NCBI RefSeq assembly: GCF_000411135.1
Contig: NZ_KE150262.1
Location: forward strand, 238,419-302,418
Direction: 5' to 3'
DNA length: 64,000 bases
DNA from: Actinotignum schaalii FB123-CNA-2
GTDB taxonomy: Bacteria; Actinomycetota; Actinomycetes; Actinomycetales; Actinomycetaceae
This document shows positions 33,921 through 42,330 of the stretch, piece by piece. Under the pieces are notes generated by a model, which saw only the letters and a list, made by a program, of their open reading frames with translations, had not been told where the DNA came from and did no database searches. How positions within the stretch are numbered: the stretch's first letter is position 1; each line of letters starts with the position of its first letter. Position numbers and translations under genes: made by a program.

Positions 33921-36824
33921 GTGACCTCTTTTCGTAAAATAGCGGGTGCCACACTCGCGGCCACCCTTATATTCTTCGGCGGCACTCCCGCGCTCGCCGA
34001 TCCAGCCTCCCCCGCGGGAGCTCCAAGCTCCGAACAAGCCAACTCCGCGAAGTTCGGCGGCGCCATCGCCAAAAACTTCTTCCTGGTCGATGGACTGACC
34101 GAGGCTGAGGTGATTGCCTCCGTCAAGGCTCAGCTCACTAAGAACGGCCTCAATCCTGACGAGTATGACTTCACGGTCAAGAACCTCAGCGAGGCCAACG
34201 CTAACTCGTACGGCCCGAAGCGTAAAGATCGCGTTAAGGAAGTACCGGTTACCGTAGCCAAGAAGGGGACTCCGGACACCTTTGAAACCTACAACGTCAA
34301 GGTTTTCTACTACGCTCCGCCGTTCGCGTTCCGGGAGGAAAACCCGGATCCCGAAAAGGGCGCACCTCAAAACCACAGCACCCATAACGCGGGCAAAGTA
34401 ACTGTTGCCGACCCGAATAGCTACACCCTGTCCGCGGATCAGCAGGCAAAGATCGTTGACGCATTCCTGAAGAACAACCCCGCTCTCGGTCTCACCCGTG
34501 ATCAGATCACCGTGGATGATCAAGGAAAGCTCACTATTGCGAACAAAGCCGGTGAAGACGAGTTTAGCGTCGTTGTTCCTAGCACCGAATCCGTGAGCGT
34601 TATTGGGGAAGTTCCCAATATTCTGGTCTTCTTGGATCCTTCCACTAACACGGATCCGAAAAAACTGAAGTCCACGCCCATCCCACCCGTAACTGTCACC
34701 CTCAAGACTGACGACTACAGCAAGGGTAAGCTTTGGGGAACTAATGCTCCGGGCCAAGGTGAGAACTGGCTTGCCGCAAAACAGCTCACAGGCTTCGACT
34801 TCAAGCTGGCCGGCAATACCGCTATCATTTCCGGCCAGTACGATGCCGGGCAATCAAATACTATTGGCGGTAAGCGTTTCATTGGTGTTCGCACCGATGC
34901 CTCAGGCGATAAGCGCTACACCCAATCTTTCTCCAACTTGTTTAAGGTACGCGTCATCCCCACAAAGGAGGAGACGCTTATCCGCAGCTTGGATACCGAT
35001 GAGCCCTTCACTCCCGATGACGTGAAAGGCCTTATCGGCGTGGATTACAACAAGCTCGGAATTCTCAAGTACGGCGACGACGCGGGAGTTTCTAAGCAGG
35101 ACGTCCACAACGAGGTCAAGGGCAAGATCACCAAGGACATCACGGTTGATCGCATGACCCACGATCCCGGTACCCAGACGTTCACCGGCACTCTGAAAAC
35201 CGATCTCGGCGCGGTCTCCCCGAAGCTCACCGCGACCATCATTTACTACACTGCCCGTATCTCCGAAACCACGGTGTCCGACCCGAACAACCTCACCCCT
35301 GGCGAACAGGCAGCTATCGAGAAGAAGACCCGGGAGCTCAACCAGCTCAAGGACACGGACAAAGTCACCGTGGACAAGGAAGGCAATGTCACGATTGTCT
35401 TCAACCGTAACGGCAAGGACCTCGGCACCAAGACCTTCAAGGCGCCGACGGTGAAGCCTTCTTACCCGGATTCGAGCGGAAAGTCCGGTTCCACGGTTGA
35501 AGTTCCGATCTCCACTCCGGAAGACTTTACTTTCCCGGACGGCTCTACATTTAAGATCGACGGCGATGCTCCTGCTGGTCTCACCGTTGGCAATGACGGC
35601 AAGATTACCTACCAAATCCCCGAGGATAAGGAGACCGGCGACGTGACGGGCACTGTGCTCGTGACGATCCCCGGGCAGCCCGATCCAGTGAAGGTTCCCT
35701 TCAAGATTGCCGTTACCAAGCCAAAGATGGCCGAGAAGATCAAGATCAACGACCCCGAAATCACCGGCGTTGTCGATCCGAACAACCTCACCCCTGAGGA
35801 ACAGGAACAAGTCAAGAAGGCCGTCGAAAAGAAGAACCCGGATCTTCCGAAGGGCACCACGATCACCGTCTCCGAAAACGGCACGGTCACAGTGACCTTC
35901 CCGGATGATTCCACGACGCAGATCCCTGCTGAGAAGACGGTTCGTCAGCTCAAGGACAACGAGAAGATCAAGATCAACGACCCCGAAATCACCGGCGTTG
36001 TCGATCCGAACAACCTCACCCCTGAGGAACAGGACCAGGTCAAGGACAAGGTCAAGAAGGCCAACCCGGATCTCCCGGAGAACACCCAGGTAACCGTCGG
36101 CAAGGACGGCACCGTCACCGTCACCTTCCCCGACGGCTCCGAAACCCAAATCCCAGCCGACAAGACCGTCCGTCAGCTCAAGGACAACGAGAAGATCAAG
36201 ATCAACGACCCCGAAATCACCGGCGTTGTCGATCCGAACAACCTCACCCCTGAGGAACAGGACCAGGTCAAGGACAAGGTCAAGAAGGCCAACCCGGATC
36301 TCCCGGAGAACACCCAGGTAACCGTCGGCAAGGACGGCACCGTCACCGTCACCTTCCCCGACGGCTCCGAAACCCAAATCCCAGCCGACAAGACCGTCCG
36401 TCAGCTCAAGGACAACGAGAAGATCACCCTCAATGACCCTGAGCTCACCGGCGTGGTTGACCCGAACAACCTCACGCCTGAAGAGCAGGAGCAGGTCAAG
36501 GACAAGGTCAAGAAGGCCAACCCGGATCTCCCGGAGAACACCCAGGTGACTGTTGGTAAGGACGGCACCGTGACCGTTACCTTCCCCGATGGCTCCACGA
36601 GCCAAATCCCGGCGGAGAAGACCGTCAAGCTCCTCACCCCGGCCGATAACGGCGATGCCGACAAGGGCAATAAGGGTGACAAGCCGGACGCTTCCAAGCC
36701 CACCAAGGTCAAGAAGGTCAAGAAGCTGCAGCACACCGGTGCTGATGTGACGCTTGAGCTCTTGGCCGCGGCCGCCGCGGTGGCTGCCGGTGGTGCCCTG
36801 GCTGCTGGGCGTCGTCGCCGCTAA
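33921..36824 (+). CDS. Repeat surface protein with LQHTG sorting signal
   Basis: 967 residues from GTG 33921. Signal peptide: MTSFRKIAGATLAATLIFF to ALA (about residue 27). The N-terminal 470 residues are non-repetitive beta-rich domains that share pieces such as DPNNLTPGEQAAI with the repeats. A Rib-like domain of YPDSSGKSGSTVEVPISTP type follows (about 515-600). Then come four repeats of 76 residues (NDPEITGVVDPNNLTPEEQ, then TVTFPDGSETQIP). The end is a Lys/Asp spacer, the sorting motif LQHTG, a hydrophobic stretch and RRRR. It is probably attached to peptidoglycan by a sortase not seen in this window. Role as adhesin is inferred from architecture. Confidence 0.8.
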   Translation: MTSFRKIAGATLAATLIFFGGTPALADPASPAGAPSSEQANSAKFGGAIAKNFFLVDGLTEAEVIASVKAQLTKNGLNPDEYDFTVKNLSEANANSYGPKRKDRVKEVPVTVAKKGTPDTFETYNVKVFYYAPPFAFREENPDPEKGAPQNHSTHNAGKVTVADPNSYTLSADQQAKIVDAFLKNNPALGLTRDQITVDDQGKLTIANKAGEDEFSVVVPSTESVSVIGEVPNILVFLDPSTNTDPKKLKSTPIPPVTVTLKTDDYSKGKLWGTNAPGQGENWLAAKQLTGFDFKLAGNTAIISGQYDAGQSNTIGGKRFIGVRTDASGDKRYTQSFSNLFKVRVIPTKEETLIRSLDTDEPFTPDDVKGLIGVDYNKLGILKYGDDAGVSKQDVHNEVKGKITKDITVDRMTHDPGTQTFTGTLKTDLGAVSPKLTATIIYYTARISETTVSDPNNLTPGEQAAIEKKTRELNQLKDTDKVTVDKEGNVTIVFNRNGKDLGTKTFKAPTVKPSYPDSSGKSGSTVEVPISTPEDFTFPDGSTFKIDGDAPAGLTVGNDGKITYQIPEDKETGDVTGTVLVTIPGQPDPVKVPFKIAVTKPKMAEKIKINDPEITGVVDPNNLTPEEQEQVKKAVEKKNPDLPKGTTITVSENGTVTVTFPDDSTTQIPAEKTVRQLKDNEKIKINDPEITGVVDPNNLTPEEQDQVKDKVKKANPDLPENTQVTVGKDGTVTVTFPDGSETQIPADKTVRQLKDNEKIKINDPEITGVVDPNNLTPEEQDQVKDKVKKANPDLPENTQVTVGKDGTVTVTFPDGSETQIPADKTVRQLKDNEKITLNDPELTGVVDPNNLTPEEQEQVKDKVKKANPDLPENTQVTVGKDGTVTVTFPDGSTSQIPAEKTVKLLTPADNGDADKGNKGDKPDASKPTKVKKVKKLQHTGADVTLELLAAAAAVAAGGALAAGRRRR
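35730..36641 (+). repeat. Four 228-bp tandem coding repeats
   Basis: Units begin at about 35730, 35958, 36186 and 36414, a 228-bp period (76 residues). The second and third units look identical base for base over the full unit, while the first and fourth have diverged. Such identity implies recent unequal exchange and possible copy-number variation of the surface protein. Confidence 0.9.
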
Positions 36825-36828
36825 AATA

Positions 36829-36863
36829 GTTTCGGGAACGTGATCGTACGATCACGCCGAAAC
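36829..36863. terminator. Hairpin after surface protein
   Basis: GTTTCGG (36829-36835) and CCGAAAC (36857-36863) flank a perfect 18-bp palindrome, CGTGATCGTACGATCACG (36839-36856). It lies five bases past the stop codon and is followed by AAAACTAA. Confidence 0.6.
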
Positions 36864-36869
36864 AAAACT

Positions 36870-36917
36870 AACGCTCCCCGGGAGTGGCCGAAATATCGAC
36901 CGTTCCCGGGGAGCGTT
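36870..36917. terminator. Second strong hairpin after surface protein
   Basis: AACGCTCCCCGGGA (36870-36883) pairs perfectly with TCCCGGGGAGCGTT (36904-36917) around a 20-base loop. With the previous hairpin it isolates the surface gene from the next operon. Confidence 0.7.
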
Positions 36918-36993
36918 GCATTCATGGCTACATTCACATCCGCACCCGCAACCGCACCCGCATCAACAAAAATCTTAACGAGGAGGTTTCGCT

Positions 36994-37389
36994 ATCATCC
37001 ACACCGCGGCTCGCTGCGGATCGCTCGCCAGTTCTTTCGTTTTGCTCGCAATGTGCCTCGGCGCTCTGGCTCTCAACCTCACGGACACCTGGCACTTCAC
37101 GCCCGGAACCGCCGCGCCCGCCGTTTTTGTGGCTGCCACGGTGGTGCTGGCCGCCACTGGCACCGGCTACACGTACCGGATTGCCAGCTGGACTCGAGCA
37201 AGCATCAGCTACGCATTATGCGCGGTGGTGCTCTGCGCCGGCGTCGTTTCGCTATGGCGGGCGAGCAGCCCTGAAACACTCAACCTCATCGGCGCTTCCG
37301 GATGGATAGTTGGATCCCTCGGTGTCTGCGTCTCAGCACTCCGAGCCTGGCAGTCCGCTCGGCCCGGCAACTCCGCACCGCAGGTGTAA
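36994..37389 (+). CDS. Small membrane protein with apparent ATC start
   Basis: About 131 residues if started at ATC 36994. AGGAGG (36981-36986) sits seven bases before this ATC, the ideal distance, and the frame is open from there: IIHTAARCGSLASSFVLLAMCLG. The first ATG (37048) lies inside the first transmembrane helix, so an ATG start would truncate it. Four hydrophobic segments follow (for example PAVFVAATVVLAATGTGYTY and ALCAVVLCAGVVSLW, then IVGSLGVCVSALRAW). Family unknown. Either AUC is used as a start codon or the start has mutated. The gene precedes the HTH/Clp-N pair. Confidence 0.5.
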   Translation: MIHTAARCGSLASSFVLLAMCLGALALNLTDTWHFTPGTAAPAVFVAATVVLAATGTGYTYRIASWTRASISYALCAVVLCAGVVSLWRASSPETLNLIGASGWIVGSLGVCVSALRAWQSARPGNSAPQV

Positions 37390-37396
37390 TATCCCC

Positions 37397-37430
37397 TTGC
37401 CCCACAGAAGTGCGTCAGCATATACTGACG
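37397..37430 (+). promoter_or_regulatory. Promoter and operator of the HTH/Clp-N operon; leaderless start
   Basis: TTGCCC (37397-37402) and TATACT (37421-37426) are 18 bases apart, a plausible -35/-10 pair. The inverted repeat CGTCAG (37413-37418) / CTGACG (37425-37430) covers the -10 box. ATG 37433 lies six bases after the -10, where transcription would begin, so the mRNA is probably leaderless. The encoded HTH protein is the likely repressor. Confidence 0.6.
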
Positions 37431-37432
37431 GC

Positions 37433-37666
37433 ATGGTGACGAAGAAGCAGCGAGCAAAGCTAGATCCTGCGGTGATCGCGGAGAAGCTGCGCGCCGCCCA
37501 TGCCATGCGGGTGGAGGCTGATCGCGTCACGAAATACTACGTCGAGGAAGCGGTGCGCGCGGGCATGTCCTGGAGCGATATTGGCCGTTGCCTGGAGGTA
37601 ACCAAGCAATCAGCCCATCGCAAATACGCGGCGGGGCTGCCGCGCGACCTAAGGAACCCGTCATGA
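37433..37666 (+). CDS. Small helix-turn-helix regulator
   Basis: 77 residues from ATG 37433 (GTG 37436 also possible). The protein is almost entirely one HTH: YYVEEAVRAGMSWSDIGRCLEVTKQSAHRKYA, where WSDIGRCLEVTKQSAHRKY is the recognition part. Such HTH proteins occur beside Clp-N-domain proteins in Actinobacteria. The stop overlaps the start of the Clp-N gene as ATGA, and a palindromic operator covers its promoter, so it probably represses its own operon, with the Clp-N protein as possible partner. Confidence 0.75.
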   Translation: MVTKKQRAKLDPAVIAEKLRAAHAMRVEADRVTKYYVEEAVRAGMSWSDIGRCLEVTKQSAHRKYAAGLPRDLRNPS

Positions 37667-38559
37667 AAATGCCTGCCGCCGCTGCCCTGCAGCTCATCCA
37701 GAATTCCGCTTTCGAAGCGCGCCGCGCCTGGCGGGAAGAGATCAGCCTCGTTGATGTTTTTCTCGCCCTGCTTGCCAGTGGTGGTAGCGCTAGCCGCCTC
37801 TGCGCCCGCGCCGGCCTCACGCTGCGGGTTGCGCGGGAGCACGTTGACCAGCTCCACGCGGAACGCCTCGAAGAATTTGGGCTACCGCCCGTGCAGTTAC
37901 GTGAACGCACTCGCGTTGAGATTTTCGACGACGCCGCTGAGCTCGCCCCACCCGCAGACCTGCGGAAATTCCTTAGTGGAAAATTCCCAGGCAACGATTA
38001 TCACTGCGGCGTAGCTATCCGTTTGCTTCGCGATGAGGCTTCGTGCCGCGCGATTGTGGAACGCGCCGGGATTGACCACAAGCAGCTTATCGTTGCGCTT
38101 GCCGCAGCTGAACCCCTCACCCAGCCCCGCCGCTTCCGCGGCGCAAAACGGCTGCGCATCTACCTACCGACCAGCGCCCGCGTGGTACGCGAATACGCGG
38201 CATCCCCGGAATTCGACTCCGCTAATTTTACCGATGCTTCCTCAACAGGAACTCGCTGGAGACTTCGTTACCCGGGATCAGAAGGCCAGCCCACGGTATG
38301 GGAGCTTTCCGAACCGCACGATTTGTCTGGGCCGCGCAAAGCTTCCGAAAAACACTCCCGCCGCTTGGCTGTGCTTGCGGAAGACGATCCGGAAGCCGTA
38401 TCGAGCGCTACCGGCGAAGGCTGCTTCGTCACCCTCACGGAAAGTTTCGGCAAACTCGGATTAATGTCCCGGTTCATTTTCCGACTGATCCCTATTGGAA
38501 CGATGATCCTCGCTAACCAGGCGAATTACCTGGCAGACCGAGTGGCACGCTCCGCGTAG
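37663..38559 (+). CDS. Clp N-terminal-domain-like protein without ATPase
   Basis: 298 residues from ATG 37663. Two helical repeats resembling the ClpA/ClpC N domain: ALQLIQNSAFEARRAWREEISLVDVFLALLASG (about 6-40), then FPGNDYHCGVAIRLLRDEASCRAIVERAGID (about 105-140). No Walker motifs, so it is not a chaperone ATPase. The second half (about 150-298) is a polar domain of unknown fold ending in an amphipathic or membrane-like helix (GLMSRFIFRLIPIGTMILANQ). It may sense substrates and control the HTH partner or deliver proteins to Clp. Word at 37928-37937. Confidence 0.65.
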   Translation: MKMPAAAALQLIQNSAFEARRAWREEISLVDVFLALLASGGSASRLCARAGLTLRVAREHVDQLHAERLEEFGLPPVQLRERTRVEIFDDAAELAPPADLRKFLSGKFPGNDYHCGVAIRLLRDEASCRAIVERAGIDHKQLIVALAAAEPLTQPRRFRGAKRLRIYLPTSARVVREYAASPEFDSANFTDASSTGTRWRLRYPGSEGQPTVWELSEPHDLSGPRKASEKHSRRLAVLAEDDPEAVSSATGEGCFVTLTESFGKLGLMSRFIFRLIPIGTMILANQANYLADRVARSA

Positions 38560-38569
38560 CACAGGTTGC

Positions 38570-38603
38570 GCGCCGTCGTACCACCATAAGGGTACGACGC
38601 CGC
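38570..38603. terminator. Hairpin built from an inverted pair of the dispersed word
   Basis: GCGCCGTCGTACC (38570-38582) and GGTACGACGCCGC (38591-38603) are inverted copies of the window-wide word. They pair at 12 of 13 positions, and the single mismatch is at the variable N. The eight-base loop is ACCATAAG. It lies between convergent genes (Clp-N-like, ending 38559; trpG, ending 38606) and probably acts as a bidirectional terminator. Confidence 0.7.
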
Positions 38604-38605
38604 AG

Positions 38606-39181
38606 CTACCGGCAACGCGCGAGGAAATTCTTCATGATCGTGCGCCCACAGGGGGTGAGGATCGATTCGGGATGGAATTGCACCCCGAAGACCGGGAAGC
38701 TGCGATGCTCCACCGCCATGACTTCGCCGTCCCCCACGCAGCGCGAAGTCACGGCCAAGTCCTCCCCGAGGGTATCTTCGCGCACCGCGAGGGAATGGTA
38801 GCGGGCCACCATTTCCTCATCCTCGCACCCCGCGAAGAGGGTGCTAGACGTATCCATGCGGGCCGGGCGGGCAATGCCGTGCACCACCTCGGCCGCGTAC
38901 GTTACGGTAGCGCCGAAAGCCTCGCAGATCGCCTGGTGGCCCAGGCACACCCCGAGGATGGGGTATTTTCCAGCCAGTTGCTCCACCAGCGGCATGGATA
39001 CACCGGCATCGCGAGGGAAGCCCGGACCGGGGGAAATAATAATGCCATCCGGGGCCAGCGCATCAATCTCCGCCACGCTCAGGGCGTCGTTGCGGACCAC
39101 CTTGACATCCGGGCGGAAAGTTCCGACCAGCTGCACCAGGTTGTAGGTGAATGAATCGTAGTTATCAATGATGAGGATCAT
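38606..39181 (-). CDS. trpG: Anthranilate synthase component II (glutamine amidotransferase)
   Basis: 191 residues from ATG 39181, chosen over the ATG six bases upstream because GGAGG is seven bases from it and TAATG overlaps the trpE stop. Class I glutamine amidotransferase: ILIIDNYDSFTYNLVQ, ISPGPGFPRDAG, GVCLGHQAICEAFG (catalytic Cys) and FGVQFHPESILTPCG (catalytic His/Glu). It supplies ammonia to TrpE; such subunits are often shared with aminodeoxychorismate synthase. The trp genes downstream of anthranilate are not in this window. Confidence 0.9.
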   Translation of the reverse strand: MILIIDNYDSFTYNLVQLVGTFRPDVKVVRNDALSVAEIDALAPDGIIISPGPGFPRDAGVSMPLVEQLAGKYPILGVCLGHQAICEAFGATVTYAAEVVHGIARPARMDTSSTLFAGCEDEEMVARYHSLAVREDTLGEDLAVTSRCVGDGEVMAVEHRSFPVFGVQFHPESILTPCGRTIMKNFLARCR

Positions 39182-40644
39182 TAGCATTCCTCCAGCTGGG
39201 CGGCGTCGTGCAAAGCTTCTAGGACGGCCGCGGCCTTATTGAGTGTTTCTTGGTATTCGGTGGCGGCAACAGAATCCTGAACGATACCTGCGCCGCTGCG
39301 TGCGTAAACCTTATTGCCAATCTTGTAGGCGATGCGGATACCGATGCAGGTATCGAGGTTCCCGGAAAAATCGAGGTACCCGATCGCCCCGCCATAAATA
39401 CCACGTTTATTACCTTCGAGGTCGTTAATGAGCTGGCAAGCCCGAATCTTCGGTGCCCCGCTCAAGGTACCGGCCGGGAGAATCGAGGCCACCGCGTCCA
39501 GGGCATCGAATTCTGGGCGAATTTTCCCGCTTACCGTGGAACCGATATGCATAACGTGGGAAAAACGCACCACGTCATGGAAACGATCCACGTTCACGGT
39601 GCCGAATTGTGCCAGGCGCCCGATATCATTACGCCCCAAATCCACGAGCATATTATGTTCGGCCAGCTCCTTCGGGTCTGCCAACAATTCTTCTTCCAGG
39701 CGAGCATCCTCCGCGGAGGTGGCCCCGCGCGGGCGGGTACCGGCCAGCGGGAAGGTGAAGAGGGTACCATCCTCCAATTTCACCAGGGTTTCCGGGGATG
39801 CCCCCGCCACCTCAATATTGTGCCCGCTGAAATAGAACATATACGGAGAAGGATTAATGGTGCGCAACACCCGATAGGTATCGATAAGGGAGCCGGTGAA
39901 TTCCGCACGCAGGCAATTAGAGAGCACGATCTGGAAAATATCACCTTCGTGAATATAGTGCTTGGCGCGCTCCACCATCGCCACAAACTCCGCCTCATTA
40001 AGCACCGGAGTAATGGGCCCCGTCAGCTGCCCGGACGTATCCGCCACCGGCTCACCGTGCAGGAGCAGCCGGGCCAGTTCGTGCAATTCTTCGGTAGCCC
40101 GCGGGTATTCTTCCTCGAGATTATCGAGCCCGACCACCTTGATTAATATTATTTTTTGACGGAAGTTATCGAAGGCAATAACGGTGTCGAAAAGCATAAG
40201 ATCGACATCATTAAAACCCTCCTCGTTCGGGGCATCGAGGCGCAGGGTCGGTTCGGCATATTTTACGTAGTCATAGGAAAAATAGCCCACCAGCCCACCG
40301 GCAAAAGGTGGCATCCCCGGGATTTTCGGGCTGCGGTAGCGGGCGAGCACCTCGCGAATCGCATCCGAAGGGGAATCATAGGTGGCCGGCTGGTCATTAA
40401 TACGCACTTGCCCGTCCACTGCGGTTATTTCGAGTTTCGGATCATAGCCGAGGAACGTGTAGCGCCCCCAGGTCTGATCCTGACCCGCCGATTCGAGCAT
40501 ATAGACGTGATCGGAAACGTTTTTGAGGATCTTCAGGGCGGTGACGGGCGTCAGGGAATCGGAAAGAATTTCGGTGGCAACGGGCGCGGCACGGTACTCG
40601 GATCCGAGGGCGCTCAGCTCAGCGAGGGCAGGGTAAAATTGCAT
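39181..40644 (-). CDS. trpE: Anthranilate synthase component I
   Basis: 487 residues. It converts chorismate and ammonia to anthranilate. YMLESAGQDQTWGRYTFLG near residue 50 corresponds to the LLES-type tryptophan feedback site, favouring TrpE over PabB. The catalytic half has FQIVLSNCLRAEF, TFPLAGTRPRGAT, ELAEHNMLVDLGRNDIGR, SGAPKIRACQLI and YARSGAGIVQDSVA. No clear Trp-codon leader peptide or attenuator is visible in the 168 bases between this gene and the ECF operon. A word lies at its 3' end (39200-39209). Confidence 0.9.
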   Translation of the reverse strand: MQFYPALAELSALGSEYRAAPVATEILSDSLTPVTALKILKNVSDHVYMLESAGQDQTWGRYTFLGYDPKLEITAVDGQVRINDQPATYDSPSDAIREVLARYRSPKIPGMPPFAGGLVGYFSYDYVKYAEPTLRLDAPNEEGFNDVDLMLFDTVIAFDNFRQKIILIKVVGLDNLEEEYPRATEELHELARLLLHGEPVADTSGQLTGPITPVLNEAEFVAMVERAKHYIHEGDIFQIVLSNCLRAEFTGSLIDTYRVLRTINPSPYMFYFSGHNIEVAGASPETLVKLEDGTLFTFPLAGTRPRGATSAEDARLEEELLADPKELAEHNMLVDLGRNDIGRLAQFGTVNVDRFHDVVRFSHVMHIGSTVSGKIRPEFDALDAVASILPAGTLSGAPKIRACQLINDLEGNKRGIYGGAIGYLDFSGNLDTCIGIRIAYKIGNKVYARSGAGIVQDSVAATEYQETLNKAAAVLEALHDAAQLEEC

Positions 40645-40812
40645 AATTATCCTTTGTGATAACAGTGCGGGGGTCTTGATTTATGGGGTTACGTTGATCC
40701 CTAGGGGCACGTACACGCGAAGCACGCGCGTGCGGGAAGATAAATTAGGCGCGCCATCGACGCCAGCCGGCGCCCAGCGCCGCAAGCTTTGCACAACCCG
40801 TATCCATACCCG

Positions 40813-42330
40813 TCACTTTAGCAGGCCGAATAGTTCGGCGCGCTGCGTTCCACTTTCCGGATCGCGCGGCTCCAGATGCAGCTCGTTATCGGCCACCTCG
40901 TTAATGAATTCCGGATCGTGGCTGATGACCAGCACCGTGGCTCCGCGCGCTGCAAGCGCGCGGATGTGAGTGGAGATGGAGCGGAGGTGCCGATAATCCA
41001 CCCCGGAGGTCGGTTCGTCAAAGACATAAAACTCGGCATGCGCGACCGTAGCATTGGCGACGACGAGGCGCTGCTTCTGCCCGCCCGATAGCGTTGCCGG
41101 ATGCCGGTCCGCCACCTCGCCTAATCCGAGGTCGGCCAAGACCTGCTCGATGCGTTCCTCACTCACCCCGGAATTCCCCAGCGCCACTTCCCCGCGCACG
41201 GTTTCCGCGAAAAGCTGGCGGGTGACATCCTGCATCACCAAGCTGGAATGGCGGAGCCGCTCACGCCCCCGGCACACTTTCCCACCGAAGGATATTCGTG
41301 CCCCCGATTCCGGGTGGGCCAGGCCGATAAGCACCCGGGCCAGGGTCGTTTTCCCGGCACCGTTAGGCCCCGTTAGCGCGGTCACCTGCCCGGCTGGGAT
41401 CTCCACCCGCTCCAGATTAAGCACCTCGTGAGGGCCGTACGCAAAACGCACCGACTCGGCCACCACGCCCGGGGCGGTGGGCGCGCTGGCAGGCGCGCCG
41501 GCGTCGTCACCCTTCTTTCCGGTGGCAGGCACGCGCGCCGCACGTTCGGGGACCCGCAAGGTCCGCAGGCCCAGGCCGATACGTTCCGTTTCGTTCATGG
41601 CAAAGAAATCTACGGCCGGGTAGCGCCCGGTAATGCACCCGCCGTGCATGACGACAACTCGATCCGCGACGCCGCGCAGCGGGTAGAGACGATGTTCCGC
41701 GATGATTGTGGTCCACCCGCGGGCCTTGAGGGCGCGCACAACCTCCGCGAAATGCCCGACCATCTCGGGGCTGAGGTTAGAGGTTGGTTCGTCGAAAAGG
41801 AGGATACGATGCGGACCGACCAGCGCGGCGGCGCTGGCCACCAATTGCAATTCGCCGCCGGAGAGCGCGGCGAGGCGACGCGGAAGGAAACGCTCAATAT
41901 TCCAGGTAGTGGCGGCGTGGGCGATGCGTTCCGCGACGAGATCCGGATCGTCACCGGCATTTTCGCCGGCGAAAGCGAGCTCCTCGAGTACTTTCGCGGT
42001 GAAGAATTGCGCACGCGGGTTTTGGAAAACGGTCCCGGCCGCACGCCCGAGTTCCTGGATCGGGGTGGCGGCGGTGCTAAGCCCGGCCAGGCGAACCTCG
42101 CCGTGCAACTCGCCGGGATACAGCTCGGGAATAAGACCGTTGAGAAGTTTGAGAATCGTGGACTTGCCCGAGCCGGAAGGCCCGGTAATAAGGGTGCAAG
42201 AACCGGCCGGGAAGTCGAGGTCGATATCGCGCACCCCGCAATCGGTAGCGGGGAGCTCGGGATCGCTCTCGTATGTAAAAGTAACGCCGCGCAGATAGGT
42301 GTCGGGTGCTTGCTGATCGAACGCGCTCAT
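40813..42330 (-). CDS. ECF transporter ATPase, two fused ABC domains
   Basis: 505 residues from ATG 42330, which overlaps the ecfT stop as ATGA; the longer open frame is not conserved. Domain 1 has GPSGSGKSTILKLLNGL, LSGGELQLVASAAAL and ILLFDEPTSNLSPE. Domain 2 (from about residue 290) has GPNGAGKTTLARVLIGL, LSGGQKQRLVVANA and FYVFDEPTSGVDY. Both sites look catalytic. This is the single-chain equivalent of EcfA1-EcfA2 that energises uptake through EcfT and a substrate-specific S component. Confidence 0.88.
   Translation of the reverse strand: MSAFDQQAPDTYLRGVTFTYESDPELPATDCGVRDIDLDFPAGSCTLITGPSGSGKSTILKLLNGLIPELYPGELHGEVRLAGLSTAATPIQELGRAAGTVFQNPRAQFFTAKVLEELAFAGENAGDDPDLVAERIAHAATTWNIERFLPRRLAALSGGELQLVASAAALVGPHRILLFDEPTSNLSPEMVGHFAEVVRALKARGWTTIIAEHRLYPLRGVADRVVVMHGGCITGRYPAVDFFAMNETERIGLGLRTLRVPERAARVPATGKKGDDAGAPASAPTAPGVVAESVRFAYGPHEVLNLERVEIPAGQVTALTGPNGAGKTTLARVLIGLAHPESGARISFGGKVCRGRERLRHSSLVMQDVTRQLFAETVRGEVALGNSGVSEERIEQVLADLGLGEVADRHPATLSGGQKQRLVVANATVAHAEFYVFDEPTSGVDYRHLRSISTHIRALAARGATVLVISHDPEFINEVADNELHLEPRDPESGTQRAELFGLLK

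Noticed and set aside
34902-36734. 610-codon minus-strand open frame opposite the repeat surface protein
   Set aside because: Its repeats mirror the tandem repeats of the real gene; no start signal or protein-like features.
40645-40812. trp leader peptide and attenuator before trpE
   Set aside because: I found no short frame with adjacent Trp codons and no clear alternative hairpins.
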